Below are positions 25,977 to 35,530 of a stretch of DNA of 64,000 nt, piece by piece. Location: NCBI RefSeq assembly GCF_001280565.1, contig NZ_LGRO01000001.1, positions 3,038,001 to 3,102,000 on the forward strand. Direction: 5' to 3'. Each line of letters begins with the position of its first letter. Position 1 is the stretch's first letter. The notes beneath the pieces are model-generated. The model was not told the DNA's origin. It searched no databases and saw nothing but the letters and a program-made list of their open reading frames with translations. The position numbers were made by a program, and so were the translations under genes. The DNA comes from Sulfobacillus thermosulfidooxidans (GTDB taxonomy: Bacteria > Bacillota > Sulfobacillia > Sulfobacillales > Sulfobacillaceae).

Positions 25977-26891
25977 ATGAGACAGTTTAACAATATCGAT
26001 GAGGTCTTAGGACGTCTTGCGGACCAGCAGTATTTGGCCGATAGATCTTTAGCTACCGCTATCTTTCTCTGTATCAAATTGGAACGCCCTTTATTTATTG
26101 AAGGCGAACCGGGAGTAGGGAAGACAGCCGTAGCTCAGGCTTTGGCGGACATATTCAATGTGCCTCTCATTCGGCTACAATGTTATGAGGGCATCGACCG
26201 GGAAAGTGCCTTGTATGAATGGAATTATCCAAAGCAATTGTTGGCCATTCGTATGCAGGAAAATTCTTGGCGGTCTGATGCGCCAATGGAGTCATCGCTG
26301 GAATCATCATTATATCAAGAGGAGTTTTTGCTAAAACGCCCCTTATATAATGCTCTGCGTCCAAGAGGACCGGCTCCGGTTTTGCTGATTGACGAAATCG
26401 ATCGCAGTGATGACGAATTCGAAGCCTTTTTGCTGGAAATTTTATCCGAGTTTCAAATAACCATTCCGGAATTGGGGACCATTAAAGCGCAGGAAAAACC
26501 CTTTGTGGTGCTCACGTCCAATCGAACGCGCGATGTGCATGATGCCTTAAAACGCCGCTGTATCTATCATTGGTTAGACTATCCGAACTTTTCACGTGAA
26601 CTGAACATTGTGCAAATGAAAGTACCCGGGCTCGATGCTCAGTTAGCTGAGGATATCGTCCGCTATGTTCAAGAGCTTCGCCAGCACTCTTTCGATAAGA
26701 GACCCGGGCTTGCGGAAACTTTGGACTGGGCCAAAGCACTACAAGCTTTGTTCGTCACACAGTTAGACGCTCAGTTGATTGAGGAGACTATCGGATGTTT
26801 GTTGAAAGACCGAGACGATGTCATGCTGTTGCGATCGGGCAATTCTTTGACTCTCATGGAACGCATTCTCGGGGAGATAAAAGGATCATGA
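25977..26891 (+). CDS. coxD: MoxR-type AAA+ ATPase (CoxD-like)
   Basis: A 304-residue MoxR/AAA_5 ATPase. Walker A GEPGVGKT (43-50), Walker B LLIDEIDRSDDEFEAFLLE and sensor-1 VLTSNRTR are present. CoxD-type ATPases help mature the active site of CO dehydrogenases, so here it is probably a maturase for the Mo subunit. Its stop overlaps the next start (ATGA at 26888), tying it to the VWA protein, its usual partner. Confidence 0.9.
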   Translation: MRQFNNIDEVLGRLADQQYLADRSLATAIFLCIKLERPLFIEGEPGVGKTAVAQALADIFNVPLIRLQCYEGIDRESALYEWNYPKQLLAIRMQENSWRSDAPMESSLESSLYQEEFLLKRPLYNALRPRGPAPVLLIDEIDRSDDEFEAFLLEILSEFQITIPELGTIKAQEKPFVVLTSNRTRDVHDALKRRCIYHWLDYPNFSRELNIVQMKVPGLDAQLAEDIVRYVQELRQHSFDKRPGLAETLDWAKALQALFVTQLDAQLIEETIGCLLKDRDDVMLLRSGNSLTLMERILGEIKGS

Positions 26892-27994
26892 CAGCGCTAT
26901 CTCATAATTTATGGGCATTGGCCCGGGGGTTGAGACGCTTGGGATTTTCCATAAATGTGACCGATCTGAAAGACGTGGAGATCGCTTTATCTGTTACACA
27001 GGATTTCTCGGTTAGGGGACTGCATGACATTATAGAAAATTTATGGGTGAAATCTCTGTGGCAGAAACAGGTTTTCGATCAGGCTTACACCTTATGGGTC
27101 CACGCATTGCTGGATAATTTGCCCATAGCGGGGAATCTTCCTGGGATTTCCCCTTTGCCCAAGGCCCTGCCACAAAGCAAACAAGTCACGTGGATGTCCC
27201 AACAAATCGCTCGTGTTCGAGTTATGGCGCCGGAGACAGTGAATCTTCACATCCATACAGCGAGCGACACAGAACGCCTTTATGGGAAAGAGCCGCCCAC
27301 AGCCCATGACGTCTGGAATTTGCGTCATCAGTTTCTCAAAATGCCTCATCATAATCGACATGGCTACCGCAAAGTTTCGGCAAAACGAGGACGGGCATGG
27401 GATTTATCCAAGACGTTAAGAAAAAGCCTAACTTCGGGTGAATTGATGCAGTGGTTTTATCACACTAATCGGCCGAAGAGGCGCAAAACAGTTGTGTTGT
27501 GGGATCTCAGTCAATCCATGGCTCCATTTATCCCTGTCTTTTTTCCGTTCTTATATGGACTGATTCATTCGTCCGAGTTGATTGAGATATGGGGATTTAG
27601 CACGCGGTTGACTCTTGTGAATCCTCTGTTGCAGGGGGAGACGGTGAACAATGCGTACCGGGCTTTATTTCGCCGGGTCCCGGATCTTGGTGGGGGTACG
27701 CGACTTGAAGAATCCCTTTTGGCCTTAACAATGAAAATCAAGCCCTATCTTCGCCATCACACGGATCTGATTCTTATAACGGACGGGTATGAGGCCGGAG
27801 AGTGCGTGCATTTGGAGAGCCTTATCGCTCGACTTAAACGTCTTACCCACCTGCTAATTTGGTGGAATCCATGGCTTGCCGATCCGCACTATGAAATTGT
27901 GAGCCATGCCGGCCGGATTCTTCAGCAGTATTGTCGTCTGGAGCGTGCGGGTTCTCTCGGCGATTGTTTCATTGCCTGGAACCGCCTAGCATAA
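26888..27994 (+). CDS. coxE: VWA domain protein, CoxE-like
   Basis: A 368-residue CoxE-family protein with a C-terminal von Willebrand A domain. The MIDAS motif is DLSQS (D-x-S-x-S) in VVLWDLSQSMAPF, followed by the Thr in LGGGTRLEESL and the Asp in LILITDGYEAG. MoxR/VWA pairs act as chaperone modules for metalloenzymes. The frame is open from 26795, inside the previous gene, but ATG 26888 with GGGGAGATAAAAGGATC ahead is the natural coupled start. Confidence 0.9.
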   Translation: MTALSHNLWALARGLRRLGFSINVTDLKDVEIALSVTQDFSVRGLHDIIENLWVKSLWQKQVFDQAYTLWVHALLDNLPIAGNLPGISPLPKALPQSKQVTWMSQQIARVRVMAPETVNLHIHTASDTERLYGKEPPTAHDVWNLRHQFLKMPHHNRHGYRKVSAKRGRAWDLSKTLRKSLTSGELMQWFYHTNRPKRRKTVVLWDLSQSMAPFIPVFFPFLYGLIHSSELIEIWGFSTRLTLVNPLLQGETVNNAYRALFRRVPDLGGGTRLEESLLALTMKIKPYLRHHTDLILITDGYEAGECVHLESLIARLKRLTHLLIWWNPWLADPHYEIVSHAGRILQQYCRLERAGSLGDCFIAWNRLA

Positions 27995-28039
27995 CCTCCC
28001 ACTGTCTTTAGAGAAACCCAGTCGAAAGGACGGATATCT

Positions 28040-28489
28040 ATGCAATTATCAGGAAGCAAAATAATTCCCGCCTCCGCCGAAAAAGCCTATGCCTTATTGA
28101 CAAACCCCGAGGTATTGATGCGTACGATGCCGGGTTTAAAACAACTGACACCCTCGCCATCAGGCGGTTATGCTGCGGAGATGGAAATGGGGGTCGCGGC
28201 CGTCAAAGGAAAATACCAGGGCCACATGCAGATCCACGATGCGATAGCACCACAATCATACCGGTTAGTGCTTGACGGGCAGGGACCCGGGGGATTTGTT
28301 TCGGTAGATATGAGAGTGGAATTTGAACCCAATGAGAACGGCACTGCTGTTCGATATGAGGGCGAAGCCAATGTTGGCGGCACCATTGCCTCTATGGGGC
28401 AACGTATGATCCATGGTGTGGCCAATTACCTAGTCAACCAATTTGTCACAGCCGTAGCCAAAGAAGCTGAAAGGGATATGGTGTCTTAG
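28040..28489 (+). CDS. coxG: CoxG-family SRPBCC protein
   Basis: 149 residues, CO dehydrogenase subunit G family (SRPBCC fold). Typical features are the opening FxxxxxxxxxAYALLTNPEVLMRTMPGLKQL and a late GGTIASMGQRMIHGVANYLVNQF segment. CoxG proteins are proposed to bind or anchor lipids/quinones for Mo hydroxylases. GAAAGGACGG precedes the ATG. Confidence 0.9.
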   Translation: MQLSGSKIIPASAEKAYALLTNPEVLMRTMPGLKQLTPSPSGGYAAEMEMGVAAVKGKYQGHMQIHDAIAPQSYRLVLDGQGPGGFVSVDMRVEFEPNENGTAVRYEGEANVGGTIASMGQRMIHGVANYLVNQFVTAVAKEAERDMVS

Positions 28490-28513
28490 TGTTGGAAGGA
28501 AAGGAGAAGAGAC

Positions 28514-29596
28514 ATGTCTTCAATTCGTGAAGCCCAAAAGATTTTTGAGGCTATCTTTCGAGCTGAAAATGAGGGCCATCACAGTTGTCTTCTTATGATT
28601 ACAGCGGTCAACGGGTCCGCATATCGAAGACCGGGAGCAAAAATGATGATGGCAGATGATGGGCGTATGGTCGGAACATTAAGTGGAGGTTGTCTTGAAG
28701 GGGATTTGTACCACTATGCCGAGGCAGTGATGAAGACCCAGGTTCCCCAGATGCATCATTACAATTTAGTGGAAGATGAAATGTGGGGATTAGGAATTGG
28801 GTGCAAGGGCGAAATTGACGTGTTAATCGAACCCATCGGCGTGAATTATTCCTTTTGGCAAGAATTTTTCCAAGAGATTAATCAAGATGTGCCTCTCCTT
28901 TTGGGCTTGCAGCTGCCCCAAGGTGAACGCTTCTATCACAGTGCATCGGGTGAGAAGGCGAGTTTGCTGTCTTGTAACATCCCCGTTGAGGTAGCCGAAT
29001 TTCCCTATTCCGCGCCCACTATCGTGCAAGATGATATACTCTTGGATTATCTTGTGCCACCTCCGAAGCTCATTGTGGCGGGAGCGGGACATGATGCGAA
29101 ACCTGTTGTCGAACTGGCCAGGCGCGTGGGTTTTGATGTTTATATTCTTGATTGCCGCCCTCTGTTTAATAATTCCCGGGAATTTCCTTGGGCCACGGAG
29201 TGGATTGTCGAAGAGGATGGGGTGTCTCACCGACGTGAATTACATGGCGCCTTTTGGCTCATTATGAATCATCATCAAGCACGCGATGAGGCGGCGTTAT
29301 TACAGGCGATGCACGCTCACTCTCGCTATATTGGCGTTCTCGGGCCGTTAGCGAGAACCCGGGATATGCTAAAAAATCTACATGCGACGCCTGTGGACAA
29401 TTTACCGATCTTTTCTCCCGTAGGACTTGACCTCGGGGCAGAAACCCCTGAGGAAGTGGCGATCAGTATTGTGAGTGAACTCATGATGATTCGTCAAGAA
29501 ACTCAAGGGGGACACCTTACCGGCCGTGAGAAAATTCACTGGCCATCTGGGCCATCTGGGTATAGCAAAGAGTCAAAACCCAGGTTAGCGCAGTAA
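28514..29596 (+). CDS. XdhC-family molybdenum-enzyme maturation protein
   Basis: 360 residues with the two XdhC parts. The XdhC_CoxI domain comes first (SAYRRPGAKMMMADDGRMVGTLSGGCLEGDL), then a Rossmann domain (LIVAGAGHDAKPVVELARRVGFDVYILDCR, from about residue 188). XdhC proteins bind sulfurated Mo cofactor and hand it to the apo large subunit. Last gene of the hydroxylase operon. A short direct repeat, GGCCATCTG twice at about 29542-29559, is coding and trivial. Confidence 0.9.
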   Translation: MSSIREAQKIFEAIFRAENEGHHSCLLMITAVNGSAYRRPGAKMMMADDGRMVGTLSGGCLEGDLYHYAEAVMKTQVPQMHHYNLVEDEMWGLGIGCKGEIDVLIEPIGVNYSFWQEFFQEINQDVPLLLGLQLPQGERFYHSASGEKASLLSCNIPVEVAEFPYSAPTIVQDDILLDYLVPPPKLIVAGAGHDAKPVVELARRVGFDVYILDCRPLFNNSREFPWATEWIVEEDGVSHRRELHGAFWLIMNHHQARDEAALLQAMHAHSRYIGVLGPLARTRDMLKNLHATPVDNLPIFSPVGLDLGAETPEEVAISIVSELMMIRQETQGGHLTGREKIHWPSGPSGYSKESKPRLAQ

Positions 29597-29949
29597 AGAA
29601 TAGATCCAGAACGACAAATCAGTTAACAGTTCGAGGGGATGGCTGGGAAGACTCCACTTCAGGATGAGCCCTAACCCAAAGGTTTGGAAGAAAAAGTAAA
29701 TAAATGAAAATGACTTTGGATAATGCGATGTCTTTGATGACGTTACCCACCGAGAGAGATCAGAAGAAATCATGGACATGCCTCCTGCTATCGCGAACAG
29801 TGACAATCGACGATGAGATACTGTAATAATTGGATGGCAATCTCTTCTATTTCTTGGTATAACGCTTTCCAAAGAAAAAAGTTTCACATTCTACGATTTT
29901 TATTCCGATAATATTGATGAACTCATTACTAATTAAAGGGTCATTTTAA
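29597..29949. other. 353-base intergenic region between convergent genes
   Basis: Separates the end of the hydroxylase operon from the convergent lipid-kinase gene. A 100-residue minus-strand frame exists but has a GTG start with no ribosome site and poor composition, so I do not call it. No clear terminator hairpin seen. Confidence 0.4.
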
Positions 29950-30900
29950 TTAAGGCGATGGTTTTAATATGGCCAGTTTATGAGGAATCACCTGACAATG
30001 CAGCGTTTTGGCTTGATAGTCTTCCCCATCGATGTCGACGTCCATGATATCCTCACACGCCATCGTAATTTGTTGAGCACGAATCATATTCACGCCGGTC
30101 AGGCGCATATGACGTCCCTGGTAGACGTCAACAAAATGACGCAAGAAAAAAGAACGAGCCACTTGATCCACGATAACCACGTCAAGTAGACCATCACTCG
30201 GACTTGCATCCGGAGCGATTTTCATTCCACCACCAAAATAAGCGCCATTAGCCATCGCAACGACTAACGGAGACAGATTCTGTGAGTGTCCATCAATAGT
30301 TAAGGTGACATGCGAAGGGTGGAATAGCGTATATGCTTCGAGGGATCCGGCAATAAATGACATGCGAGCCCCGAAATACTTGGACCGATTATTTACAATT
30401 CGGGCTGTCAAGCCACCCAAGCCACAATCGGCAACATTGATAAAATATCGCGAAATAGTCCCTTGAGGTGTGGCTAATTGCAGATGGCCCACATCCACCA
30501 TGGCGGGCTGCATAGCGAAAATTTGGGACCAAAATTTCTCGGGAATATAATGAAATGGAGTTAAAACATTTAATGTCCGGTTAAAATCACTTCCTGTGCC
30601 GAGGGGAACAAGAATGATCAAGGGTAAAGGACCTTTCGCGTGAAGAAGGCCATTAATCACTTCGTTTAGAGTGCCATCCCCGCCCACTACGAATATAGCC
30701 GAAGCCTGTTCGTCGACGGCGCGTTGAGCCAATTTTTCAGCATCTTTGGGTGATGTGGTAACCCAGTTTTCAACAGAAAGTCCCCATGGCGTTAAGGAAT
30801 GCAGTAAGTTATACCATTTTTTACTAGCCCGGTCTCGTCCTGCGTAGGGGTTGATGATGGCGCGCAAGGGACCTTGCGCCCATTGTGGGACATTCGTCAT
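29950..30900 (-). CDS. Diacylglycerol/lipid kinase family protein (DagK/YegS type)
   Basis: 316 residues. The catalytic domain carries the nucleotide-binding FVVGGDGTLNEVINGLL motif (around 70-86) and the VPLGTGSDFNRTL block (around 99-111), both diagnostic for the DAGK_cat family. The C-terminal beta domain includes GGGMKIAPDASPSDGLLDVVIVD. Bacterial members phosphorylate diacylglycerol or related lipids at the membrane for recycling. The start at ATG 30900 has a poor ribosome site; no better alternative was found. Confidence 0.9.
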   Translation of the reverse strand: MTNVPQWAQGPLRAIINPYAGRDRASKKWYNLLHSLTPWGLSVENWVTTSPKDAEKLAQRAVDEQASAIFVVGGDGTLNEVINGLLHAKGPLPLIILVPLGTGSDFNRTLNVLTPFHYIPEKFWSQIFAMQPAMVDVGHLQLATPQGTISRYFINVADCGLGGLTARIVNNRSKYFGARMSFIAGSLEAYTLFHPSHVTLTIDGHSQNLSPLVVAMANGAYFGGGMKIAPDASPSDGLLDVVIVDQVARSFFLRHFVDVYQGRHMRLTGVNMIRAQQITMACEDIMDVDIDGEDYQAKTLHCQVIPHKLAILKPSP

Positions 30901-31200
30901 GGATGCTTAACAGATAGGAAGTGGGAATGAATCCCTATTAAAAACTTCACGCTGAGATCCGGCACGATGCCTTTTCCTCCCTAAACTTATCATTATCAGA
31001 TTGCATTTAGTATAGCATGAGTCATTCGATTTGATAGGGGAGGCGACATTCTTAAACAGGGAATTTTTGCGTTATCAAAACACGTTCATTTTCGTCCTCC
31101 TGTATCGCTATGCTATACAATGCGTTAAGGTAAAAGAAGGAGATGCAAAACCTTGATGTTGCGTGATCAATTGCTGACAACATGCTAAGGAGATGGACCG

Positions 31201-32985
31201 ATGGCACATCCTTCATTTTACGGATTTTTATCAAACAGTTATACGTCTGCACTGGTTTCGCCTGATGGCGTGATTGAATGGTTTCCTTGTCCCCGATTTG
31301 ACAGTCATGCTATTTTTTGTCGGTTACTTGACCAGTCACGAGGAGGATTTTTTAGTATTCAACCATCAATACCCTTTCACAGTCGTCAAACTTACGATGA
31401 CAACACCAATATCGTCATCACGACCTTTCAAACTGAACACGGCACCGCCGAACTCAAAGACTTTTTACCCATTGGCCGGGTGGCCATTTGGAGACGGGTC
31501 AAAACCGAAATTCCGCTCGAATTAGTGTGCCGTCCAACGTTTTCGTTTGGTGCGGCTGGGGCGGCTTATAATATCACCGATGATGGCGCACTGTTTTCTC
31601 ATCCCGGTGGAGGAGAGGCTGTCAAATTAATTATTCATGGTCCGATGAAAAAGCTCGAGCACCGGGATCACTGGGAAATTGGACCCGGAGAGGTAACGGT
31701 TGTCTTGCGCTATGCCCGCGATTACCAAAGCGAACAACGGATGTTAGATGAGCCCCTAACCGACCCAAATTGTTTAGAAGAAGGAACTCGGCATTTTTGG
31801 CACAGAAGTCTTCTGCCGTATGAAGGGCCTTATCAAGAGGCTTTTAACCGGAGCATGTTAGTCATCCGCGGATTGACCTACCGAACTAATGGCGCTTTAC
31901 TCGCTGCAGCGACAACCTCATTGCCGGAAGTCGTGGGAGGAACTCGACAGTGGGATTACCGCTTTGTCTGGATACGCGATGCATCCTATGCAGCTGAGGC
32001 TTTGTTGTTAGCTGGTGATCCTGTGGCCTGCCGGCGATTTATTGAATTTATGCTGAATACGGTAGACTTAGCAGGAAAACCTTATGCGGCCCCTTTTTAT
32101 AAAGTTGATGGCACACAAAGTTCTGGCGAAAAGGAATTACTCTGGCTTGCTGGCTTTAAAAATTCCCGTCCCGTCCGCGTCGGCAATGCGGCCAGTGATC
32201 AAACACAAATGGATATCGAAGGCGACTTATTGTGGGTTGTACTCTTGTACTGGCAAAGCACGCATGATGACACCTTTATCAAAGAATATTGGTGGGCCAT
32301 TGACACGTTAGTGGCATGGGTGGCTGAGAATTGGAAGACACCCGACGCGTCTTTATGGGAATTTCGAGAGGATAATGATATTTACTTACATTCACAAGTG
32401 ATGTGTTGGGTCTCGTTACACGTGGGGCATATTCTTGCTCAGGAGGTCATGCACCTCGAGAATTTAGCACAATCATGGAAAAACGTGGCAGATAAGATTG
32501 CTCAACAAATCTGGGAGGATCAAAAACAGAGCGATTTGCCTTACTTAACTCAGGGCCATCACCACCGGCAGGTTGATGCTGCTTTATTAACCTTACCTTT
32601 ATATGGGTTTGTTGCACCCGATCATCCGGTGTTTGCTAAAACATTGGAACAGATCGAAGCAGTACTTGTGGAGAACGATTTTGTCTATCGTTACCGTGAA
32701 GACAATATGGGAACTGCACGTTATCCGTTTACTCTAGCAGGATTTTGGTTAGCGCGGGTCTATCTTCGCTTAGGCAATCTCAAACGGGCCGACGAATTGA
32801 TTGCGCAGCAACTGCAATGTGCTACCGATTTGGGATTATTTGCGGAACACGTAGATCCCAAAACCTTTGAACCTCATGGCAATTTTCCTCAATTATTTCC
32901 TCATGCTGCTCTCATCACGACATTGATTGAGCGGCAAAACCTCAGTACAACTGTTATACCCCAGATTACCGTCCACGAGCTATGA
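31201..32985 (+). CDS. Glycoside hydrolase family 15 protein (glucoamylase/trehalase type)
   Basis: A 594-residue cytoplasmic GH15 enzyme with no signal peptide. An N-terminal beta-sandwich (LSNSYTSALVSPDGVIEWFPCPRFDS) leads into the (alpha/alpha)6 barrel (GGTRQWDYRFVWIRDASYAAEALL, from about residue 247). Candidate catalytic acids lie in SLWEFRED and in LFAEHVDPKT near the C-terminus, where the family carries its general acid and base. Relatives release glucose from alpha-glucans or split trehalose. AAGGAG precedes the ATG. zwf follows 90 bases downstream, a link from glucose to the oxidative pentose-phosphate route. Confidence 0.9.
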   Translation: MAHPSFYGFLSNSYTSALVSPDGVIEWFPCPRFDSHAIFCRLLDQSRGGFFSIQPSIPFHSRQTYDDNTNIVITTFQTEHGTAELKDFLPIGRVAIWRRVKTEIPLELVCRPTFSFGAAGAAYNITDDGALFSHPGGGEAVKLIIHGPMKKLEHRDHWEIGPGEVTVVLRYARDYQSEQRMLDEPLTDPNCLEEGTRHFWHRSLLPYEGPYQEAFNRSMLVIRGLTYRTNGALLAAATTSLPEVVGGTRQWDYRFVWIRDASYAAEALLLAGDPVACRRFIEFMLNTVDLAGKPYAAPFYKVDGTQSSGEKELLWLAGFKNSRPVRVGNAASDQTQMDIEGDLLWVVLLYWQSTHDDTFIKEYWWAIDTLVAWVAENWKTPDASLWEFREDNDIYLHSQVMCWVSLHVGHILAQEVMHLENLAQSWKNVADKIAQQIWEDQKQSDLPYLTQGHHHRQVDAALLTLPLYGFVAPDHPVFAKTLEQIEAVLVENDFVYRYREDNMGTARYPFTLAGFWLARVYLRLGNLKRADELIAQQLQCATDLGLFAEHVDPKTFEPHGNFPQLFPHAALITTLIERQNLSTTVIPQITVHEL

Positions 32986-33074
32986 CGCCGTCATCGTAAT
33001 ATCTTGTGAGATATGACCGTGCCAGCTATGGAAATTCATGGGAAGATAAACGATAAGGAATAGGAGGACGATCA

Positions 33075-34511
33075 ATGAATCAGACGGAATCGACGTTTGT
33101 GATTTTAGGTGCGACCGGAGATTTAACCAGGAGATTATTGTTCCCGGCAATTTACCGGTTATTTGTCCAAGGCGAATGGAATGTGATGAAGATAGTGGGC
33201 TATGCCATTGAGAAATGGGATCGGAACCAATTTCTACAACATCTTGAAACCAATCTAAAGGCCTTTGTCCCAGGATTTGATCCCGACCAGTGGGCAAAAC
33301 TTCAACCACGCATTATGTATCAGTCAGGAGATTTAACGGCCAAAAGTTTGGCAGCACTAAAAAATTATGTGACTCAGAACGCGATCTTTTATTTAGGGCT
33401 TCCCCCCCAGCTTTTTGCCGAAGCGGCACAGGGGCTAGGGCAAGCAGGGCTTCATCAACCGTCTTCAGCAACCGGGTTTAGACGGCTTGTAATCGAAAAG
33501 CCCTTTGGCTGGGATTTAGCATCAGCCAAGCAGTTAGGAAGTGCCTTAGCGCCTTGGTGGGCAGAAAGCCAAGTTTTTCGCATTGATCACTTTTTAGGAA
33601 AGGACACCGTGCAAAATGTTCTTGTCTTTCGCTTTATCAACCGCCTGCTGGCCTCGATCTGGGACAGCCAACACATTGCCCAAGTGCAAATTACGTATGC
33701 GGAAACATTAGGTTTGGAAGGGCGCTGGCAGTATTACGATAAGGCGGGAGCACTTCGGGATATGTTGCAAAATCATCTGATGCAGTTATTTACTCTTGTG
33801 GCTATGGAACCTCCTAGCGAATGGGATGCGGATATTTTACATAATCACAAGGCAGAAGTTTTGCGGGCGGTACGTTCGATTCCCGTAGATCACGTGACCG
33901 ATTTTGCCGTGGCTGGACAATATACAGCGGGATCGGTAAACGGTCAGACAGTCCCTGGATATTGCCAGGAGGACGGTATTCACGCGGGTTCGATTACCGA
34001 AACCTATGCGGCCTTGAAACTCTATGTGGATAATTGGCGTTGGCATGGAGTTCCTTTCTATTTACGCAGTGGCAAAAGGATGGCGGCGGATTATGCGGAA
34101 ATTGCGGTGCAGTTAAAAGCCGTTCCCGCCAAACTGTTTGGTGGGGGATTATCCGATTGGTTAGTATTTCGTATGAAACCTGAAGAAGCAATTGATTTGG
34201 TCATGTGGGCTAAAAAACCGGGAATGGATTTAGATACCGAACAACTGATTTTGACCGCGCCCTATAAGAAAAACCAGGAAAGTGATTATTCGGCTTATGA
34301 GCAATTGTTGCTGGATGTGCTTAAAGGCGACCAGAGCGCGTTTCCCCGATTTGATGAGGTCGAAGAAGCGTGGCGGATTGTGGATCCGGTGTTACAAACA
34401 TGGGCTAAACAGAAGCCGGAGGAATATCCTGCGGGTTCTGAAGGGCCCGCAGGGCAAAACCGGTTGATGGATGGGTCCTTCACATGGCGTCCACTCAAGG
34501 CATTCTCTTGA
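33075..34511 (+). CDS. zwf: Glucose-6-phosphate 1-dehydrogenase
   Basis: 478 residues. The NADP-binding fold starts with ILGATGDLTRRLLFPA (residues 10-25), and the active-site motif RIDHFLGKDTVQN (around 169-181) holds the catalytic His. EKPFGWD is also conserved. It catalyses the first step of the oxidative pentose-phosphate pathway and makes NADPH. AGGAGG precedes the ATG. Its end overlaps the aquaporin gene. Confidence 0.96.
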   Translation: MNQTESTFVILGATGDLTRRLLFPAIYRLFVQGEWNVMKIVGYAIEKWDRNQFLQHLETNLKAFVPGFDPDQWAKLQPRIMYQSGDLTAKSLAALKNYVTQNAIFYLGLPPQLFAEAAQGLGQAGLHQPSSATGFRRLVIEKPFGWDLASAKQLGSALAPWWAESQVFRIDHFLGKDTVQNVLVFRFINRLLASIWDSQHIAQVQITYAETLGLEGRWQYYDKAGALRDMLQNHLMQLFTLVAMEPPSEWDADILHNHKAEVLRAVRSIPVDHVTDFAVAGQYTAGSVNGQTVPGYCQEDGIHAGSITETYAALKLYVDNWRWHGVPFYLRSGKRMAADYAEIAVQLKAVPAKLFGGGLSDWLVFRMKPEEAIDLVMWAKKPGMDLDTEQLILTAPYKKNQESDYSAYEQLLLDVLKGDQSAFPRFDEVEEAWRIVDPVLQTWAKQKPEEYPAGSEGPAGQNRLMDGSFTWRPLKAFS

Positions 34512-35278
34512 GGAATCTGCCCTTGAAGGTCTTATTCTTGGGTTTTTCGGAATTTGTTGGGACCTTTCTATTAATTGCCGTGGGCTGTTCGTTTGTTGTT
34601 GTTGACTTTGCGTCCTCTAGCCCTGTGGTTCACTGGATTCCTGATCCCGGCTTACGCCGCGCTCTAACCGGGTTTTTATTTGGGTCCACCGGTGGCTTGA
34701 TTGCGCTATCCTGGGTGGGCAAATGGAGTGGAGCTCATATCAATCCTGTGGTGACGGTGGCGTTTTGGTGGCGTAAGAAAATAGCATGGTCCACAGCGCT
34801 TGTTTATATTGTGGCACAATGTGCTGGAGCCATTGGGGGAGCGTGGAGCCTAAGAATTTGGGGATCTTGGGCCATGATGACCCACGATGCCATCACCGTG
34901 CCAGGATTTTTGGGGCCTTTTATTGCAACTTTGGGAGAGTTGGGAGCGACATTTTGTTTGATTGTCGGTCTTTTTGTGTTTTTAGGGCACAAATCCTTAA
35001 GACGTTTTACTCCTGGACTTTTTCCCGTGCTTTATGCCATTTTGGTTTACATCGAGGCTCCACTGTCCGGAACAAGCACCAATCCTGCCCGTACGCTCGG
35101 ACCTGAAATTATCGCTCATGATTTTAGTGGGTGGTGGGTCTATTGGATTGGGCCCCTGTTGGGATGTTTGGTAGGCCTCTTGGTTCTGGATAGACTCTTA
35201 CCTTACTTGAGTCAGGAAATATTATCCGCCAAAGTCTCGTATATCCATCACGATCCTCATCAGATGTTGTCGGGATGA
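34484..35278 (+). CDS. MIP-family channel (aquaporin/glycerol facilitator)
   Basis: 264 residues with six membrane helices and the two half-helix signatures: first NPV in GAHINPVVT, second NPA in GTSTNPARTLGPE. The second is followed by Arg, the selectivity-filter residue. Water or small neutral solutes are the expected cargo. ATG 34484 overlaps zwf by 28 bases. A TTG at 34508, overlapping the zwf stop as TTGA and preceded by AAGG, is an alternative start. Confidence 0.9.
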   Translation: MASTQGILLRNLPLKVLFLGFSEFVGTFLLIAVGCSFVVVDFASSSPVVHWIPDPGLRRALTGFLFGSTGGLIALSWVGKWSGAHINPVVTVAFWWRKKIAWSTALVYIVAQCAGAIGGAWSLRIWGSWAMMTHDAITVPGFLGPFIATLGELGATFCLIVGLFVFLGHKSLRRFTPGLFPVLYAILVYIEAPLSGTSTNPARTLGPEIIAHDFSGWWVYWIGPLLGCLVGLLVLDRLLPYLSQEILSAKVSYIHHDPHQMLSG

Positions 35279-35306
35279 CAGGACAGTTGACATTGGTACA
35301 CGTAGT

Positions 35307-35346
35307 AAGACATTCGGCATAGGTCCTTTCCGAAACCGAATGTCTT
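35307..35346 (+). terminator. Hairpin downstream of the aquaporin gene
   Basis: AAGACATTCGG (35307-35317) pairs perfectly with CCGAATGTCTT (35336-35346) across an 18-base loop, 30 bases after the stop. The following TTGTGTGTT is a weak T-tract. Confidence 0.6.
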
Positions 35347-35530
35347 TGTGTGTTAACATCTATTCATGGATTTGTCATAAATTACGAAAAAAATGACAAA
35401 AACTCTGTTTAATGATAATAGTGATATGATAAGTTTAACTTAAATAGAGTAAATTCTGACAAGACGATTAGACAGGTGTGAGATATTGTTAACAAAAGAT
35501 AACAAACTGACTACGAAAGGAGAGGTGCGG

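Noticed and set aside
29585-29887. Minus-strand frame of 100 residues between xdhC and the lipid kinase gene
   Set aside because: GTG start without ribosome site, odd composition, overlaps the end of xdhC.
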